A stretch of 64,000 nucleotides of DNA from positions 30,832,001-30,896,000 of the forward strand of contig JAPTOF010000003.1 in assembly GCA_028554755.1 (NCBI GenBank). The letters are read 5' to 3'. The notes under the pieces are model-generated. The model was not told where the DNA came from and did not search any database. It worked only from the letters and a program-made list of their open reading frames with translations. A program made the position numbers and the translations under genes. Positions 60,146 to 64,000 of the stretch are shown in pieces; within the stretch, counting starts at the first letter, position 1; every line of letters begins with the position of its first letter. Source of the DNA: Cordia subcordata. Lineage: Eukaryota; Streptophyta; Magnoliopsida; Boraginales; Cordiaceae.

Positions 60146-60406
60146 TGGACGACTATCAACTGTGTGCTTTGGCAATTAGCAAGTATAGAAAAAAAAAGGA
60201 CATACCCCGCAGCACCCCTCATATTAGCCCTTCTCCACCTTCACAAATTTGTACTGACTTCCCTACAAACAAGGGTAGAGACTAGAGATTATTATCATGA
60301 AGCTGCAGCAATTTTGTTAACGCTAAAACAAGAAAAGCAGCGGAAAAAAGAAACAAAAGAAAAGAGAATTTTACATATCATTATTTAATATGGTATTGGA
60401 GTTGTA

Positions 60407-60860
60407 CCAATCAAACTATCTAGCATGTTTGTTCATAACTGTTGTATATTTGCCCATTTTCTCACAATTTTTAAGATCTTTTCATGATGATTGTCTCAAG
60501 AATTTTGACTAACCACAAATTATACAATACAAGTAAATCATTTTTTTCTAAAAATTTACTAATTTTTCAATAACCTGTATTGATCACATCACCTTTAAGT
60601 GGAGGTAAAGGAAACCTTTTTTTCTCCCTAGAAAAGGAGTATACTAAAAAGAAAATGTAATTTAAATATCTTTCTTTTTATAACCATATATCAATGACAA
60701 TTTTGTATAAATATTCTATGTTGTGAATAAAGATTTGTATCTATTTGTAATATTATAATTTTAGTTTCAATTATTTCTCCCATCAATAATGCCCTGAAAA
60801 TAACATCTTTCATACATCTGCACACGACAGTAGATGTCCTGCATTTGCATTTGATCAAAG
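60407..60860. repeat. Duplicate of the hydrolase 3' flank, copy D1
   Basis: Matches 62,466-62,970 in order: CAATCAAACTATCTA or variant, CATTTTCTCACAATTTTTAA, TATTGATCACATCA, ATATCAATGACAATT, then hydrolase-coding remnants. It lies directly before repeat unit C. Confidence 0.75.
60771..60860 (-). pseudogene. Relic of alpha/beta-hydrolase 3' coding end
   Basis: On the minus strand this stretch matches the last codons of the hydrolase at 62878. GCAGGACATCTA, GATGTATGAAAGATG-like and GGGCATTATTGA blocks are kept, encoding a KDVIFRALL remnant of KDAILRALLTEEK. Single-base deletions shift the frame and homology ends upstream within about 90 bases. It is a dead, truncated paralogue. Confidence 0.65.
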
Positions 60861-61000
60861 AGTGTGTTATATGTGCGAGAGTCATGTCAGTGTCTGTGAC
60901 TTAGAGGCATAGGGAAAGAAAAAACAGATGTAATTTGTAAGAAACAAAAGATTAAAAAAAAAAAGTGTGCGAAGCATGGAATTGGTAGAAATTAGTCTTT

Positions 61001-61037
<37 letters not shown>

Positions 61038-62345
61038 TTATTTATTTAAAAAATAATGGTTGTAGACTTACTAAGGTGGGTGCTGGGTTGATGAAAATTT
61101 GAGCAGGTGCCCAGCCGTAATTGAGGGGGAGCATCATTAGAATTTTAGGGAGGATTTCTTTTATTTTTAGTTATAATTTTAATATAAATATTTTTTAAAC
61201 ATAATAAAATGTATTTTATCTCATATATTTTTGTCAAATTCATATACAATTTACTGTAATTTCAAAAGTCACCTAAATATTCCTTGGTCTCAAAAATGTT
61301 ACACATTAATCCCTTTGAATGTAAAATGAGAGGAGGAATATGTATTAATTTTCAAAGCAAATAGAGAAATATACTCCAATTGTAAAGCCATAGGGGTCAC
61401 TGTAACGTTTCTAAGACCAAAGGAGGTCTTGACGAATTTTGAAATTACAAAATATTTTATACAATTTTACAAAATATAGGAGAATAAATGCATTTTACGA
61501 GAATTAAAATTTCACCCTGGCCTCAAGTGGTTCGGCCATGGATTACATAGCCAAATAGCTCTACACATACATACCGGATGTATTTTTGTATCACCATACC
61601 AAAGGATACCGACAGTCCATTCAAAAAAATTGCTGACGCTGGGAGTTCTCTTAAATTTTTGTAATCTAATCGGGAAAAGAATAGAAAATAACTCTTGCAA
61701 TTTATTAAAGTTGCAGCCAAAAGCTTCTTGTTGTAATAATTTATCATATTTTATAAAAAAAAATGTAGCACAAAATCTTGTGGTTAATGGACATATTCTT
61801 TAATTTATATTGCAAAATTTATTATCTTATAGTAATATAATACCTACAATTTTCAATTGTTCATGTGTACAGTTCACATAAGAACGCAATTGGTCAAAAT
61901 AATTAAAGCAAAGAGTATAATGCTCTAAGATAAAAGACAGAAATAATGTAGACTTGGTGTTTGGCCTCGAACAAGAAACATGGAAATAATATCTATTGGC
62001 AGAGAAGTTTGCCTTTCTTGACGTAGCATTAAAAGAAGGGAGGCAGAAAAGTCTGATCAATCCCAAATTGCCTGCTTATGCAAAAATTAAGCTCTTTATA
62101 TATTGCATTTTTGCTAGTGCGGTTAGATTTAAGTAATGTATTGTTATTTAACATGGTATTAGAGTTCGTTATATATAAAAATTATAACGTAGTTATGATA
62201 CCATGTAAACAATAATAAAATTACTAAATCTTTTATTTTATTTTTCCTATTTTTGCAATAATAATAACTTTACTAAAATCTTTTATCTTTTCCAATTTTT
62301 GGGAGATTGTTTGAAGTAATAACATAAGTTTAAGCAACATCATAT
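60861..62345. repeat. Repeat unit C (1.5 kb)
   Basis: The most complete copy of the unit seen at 57,049-58,460. It has an internal (TA)n tract at about 61,004-61,032. It starts exactly where the hydrolase relic stops. Confidence 0.75.
61004..61032. repeat. (TA)n microsatellite in unit C
   Basis: AT dinucleotide run of about 29 bases, absent from unit A at the same place. Confidence 0.9.
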
Positions 62346-62465
62346 AGCATCAAGCGTTAGCATTCGTCTGTGGTATCAGGTAAAGCATTAGGTAAACTAA
62401 ATTTTAGATTTTCTTTCTTGATTAAATTCAATAACATAATAAAGATATTAATTAATAACATAAGC

Positions 62466-62877
62466 GTACTAATTAAACTGTCTATCCCAATTATTCACAA
62501 CTGTTATATATTTGACCATTTTCTCACAATTTTTAAGATTCTTTTCATGATTGACTGTTGCGTAACAACTACATAAAGAACAATTTATGAGCATTAGATC
62601 TTAGAGAATTCTAACTAGGCGTAATTATAAAATAGAAGTAAAATATACCTTTTTTAAGAAATTAACTAATTTTTCAAGAACCTTTATTGATCACATCAAC
62701 TTCAAGTAAAGGAAAAGGAAATACTTCTTTTCCTAAAAAAAAGCCTATACTAAAAAGAAAATAATTTAAATGTCTTCCTTTTTATAATCATATATCAATG
62801 ACAATTCAGTGCATATGTTCCATGTTTCAAATAAAGATTGGTATCTACTTAACACGTTATAATTTTAATTCCAATTG
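62466..62877. repeat. Hydrolase 3' flank, copy D2
   Basis: The 3' UTR and downstream flank of the alpha/beta-hydrolase gene, duplicated as copy D1 at 60,407. Copies differ by many substitutions. Confidence 0.7.
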
Positions 62878-64000
62878 CTATTTCTCCTCCGTCAATAATG
62901 CCCTCAAAATGGCATCTTTCATATCATCTGTATAGGGCAATAGATGTCCTGCATTTTGCACTTCACGGTAATGAATCCATGGAAGCTTTGTAGCGATGTA
63001 ACGCTGCAGCGAAGCAGGCACGAGGCCGTCTTGTGAGCCATGCCATAGATGAACAGAGCCTTCACGGTCAACAAAAGGGTCCTCAAGCTTCATGGGATCA
63101 AATTCCCACTTCCCAAACCCAACCATCATCTCACGATGGTATGATTCGAATACTCCTTGTTGTGTTGAATATGTCTGAAAATCACCGAGAGTAGAAAAAG
63201 ATATCTCAAGGGATCAAGTGAAATATGATTATTGTTGAAATTTCAGCCAAATCGATCACATAGCCAAATGGCTCTATTGGACTAGGTTGCATGTAATATT
63301 TAATCTTCTTATGCAGGGCAATACATAATCCACTCAAAAAATATATTGATGAGTCCTTTTGATTACCAAGGATCTTGTTAAACATTTATAACCTTAATAA
63401 GCGGGCAGTTGTTTTGATGTAGTTTGACATTACAGTACTATAACTAGTCACACACCCTATGCGTCGCATGGGGCTCATTATAATATTAATAGAATACAAA
63501 ATGAAGCATGATTTATGATACATGATGAGGTATTCGTTTTTAAATACAGATCAATGGATATGTTGCCTGGCATGATACGGGTGCCAACTATGGAAGCGAA
63601 GTGATGATGAAAAAAATACACGTGGAAAGCCAATGGCCAAAAAAACTAATGCCAAGCGGGCTTAATATGTTAAGAGCAAAGAAGTGGAGGGAGAAAATCT
63701 GGAACAAGTGGTAACAACCTTAGTTAATGGTAGAGATAATCGACAAAAATCTTGCACCATTACCAGAAACAGGAAGGCTTTTTGGCGCACACACTCATTA
63801 ATCAAGATGAATTATATTATGTCAAGATGAATTATATTATGTGAGACAAAAGTCCATCGTACAATTTAGACAAAACATAATGAACTCACAAAAGCTCACA
63901 TAATCATTAGAATGTGCAATTAAAAAAGAATAATTAGATGGTAGAAACTTTAAACGTACCTTTGGTATACTTTGGGCACGAGCAAGAAGTTTGGGGATGA
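62878..64000 (-). CDS. Alpha/beta-hydrolase family protein, 3' part
   Basis: Two exons are visible on the minus strand: 63960 to the window edge (partial) and 63174-62878, phase 0. The 99-codon last exon begins TYSTQQGVFESYHREMMVGF and contains GKWEFDPMKLEDPF. It then has VHLWHGSQDGLVP, with the acid-loop D of the catalytic triad, and QNAGHLLPY, with the catalytic H. The nucleophile serine is beyond the window. Similar plant proteins are uncharacterised alpha/beta-hydrolases; the substrate is unknown. The upstream exon ends LLARAQSIPK. The 785-base intron carries a 20-base tandem repeat and a segment related to the repeat units at 57-62 kb. Confidence 0.85.
63802..63841. repeat. 20-bp perfect tandem duplication in hydrolase intron
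   Basis: TCAAGATGAATTATATTATG occurs twice in a row, 63802-63821 and 63822-63841, without mismatch, so it is recent. Confidence 0.95.

Larger units (their letters stand above)
56201..62877. other. Repeat-rich intergenic region, 6.7 kb
   Basis: Starts with the MVD 3' UTR. From about 57,049 it is filled by diverged copies of sequence related to the alpha/beta-hydrolase gene at the right edge, interrupted by about 1 kb of distinct sequence at 59,366-60,406. No intact gene was found. Confidence 0.65.

Noticed and set aside
59795..60175. Overlapping frames on both strands around the palindrome cluster
   Set aside because: Neither translation shows a known domain, and both run through A-rich and palindromic repeats.

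Overview
The window is nuclear DNA from a flowering plant, almost certainly a eudicot. Genes are split by many GT-AG introns, the intergenic DNA is AT-rich, and the products are plant-specific families: a root-type plastid ferredoxin, a PMR5/TBL wall acetyltransferase, a germin-like protein, a plastid ACT-repeat protein and a mevalonate-pathway enzyme. Small MITE-like elements sit in introns and spacers. No bacterial operon, CRISPR array, rRNA or tRNA gene was seen. The species cannot be fixed from the sequence. Exon limits below were set by hand from splice sites, reading phase and remembered family sequence.

Layout, left to right. 1243-3161 (+): hemerythrin (HHE) protein with a GST-N-like front and an MGNC N-terminus. 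4886-8073 (+): RNase H2 catalytic subunit A, 8 exons. 10925-11566 (+): unrecognised single-exon basic protein. 12234-12686 (-): ferredoxin-3. 14881-18105 (+): 4'-phosphopantetheinyl transferase, 5 exons. 21813-30281 (-): 15-exon gene for a 1303-residue plant protein of unknown function. 36200-40890 (+): ACR12-type ACT-domain-repeat protein, 10 exons. 42365-43003 (+): germin-like protein. 43487-45667 (-): PMR5/TBL acetyltransferase, 5 exons. 47070-50008 (+): COX15 heme A synthase, 7 exons. 51977-56200 (+): mevalonate diphosphate decarboxylase, 10 exons with a PTS2-like peptide. 62878 to the right edge (-): 3' part of an alpha/beta-hydrolase gene.

The genes do not form one pathway; this is ordinary eukaryotic gene order. 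Several encode organelle proteins: FD3 and ACR12 (plastid), COX15 (mitochondrion), MVD (probably peroxisome) and perhaps the phosphopantetheinyl transferase.

The accessory signal lies in spacers and introns. There are two MITE families, one with TAA/TTA target duplications typical of PIF/Harbinger. A 6-kb stretch (57.0-62.9 kb) holds decayed tandem copies of the tail and intron-like sequence of the alpha/beta-hydrolase gene. An auxilin-like exon relic lies beside a degenerate TTCACAATTTTTATA array at 34.8-35.9 kb. A LINE relic lies near 19.6 kb, and three AAAACGNCGTCGTTTT-type palindromes cluster at 60.06-60.15 kb. I found no convincing new multi-gene system. The strongest leads are the predicted lipid-anchored GST-like/hemerythrin fusion, the PTS2 in MVD, the hydrolase repeat array and the two uncharacterised conserved proteins.
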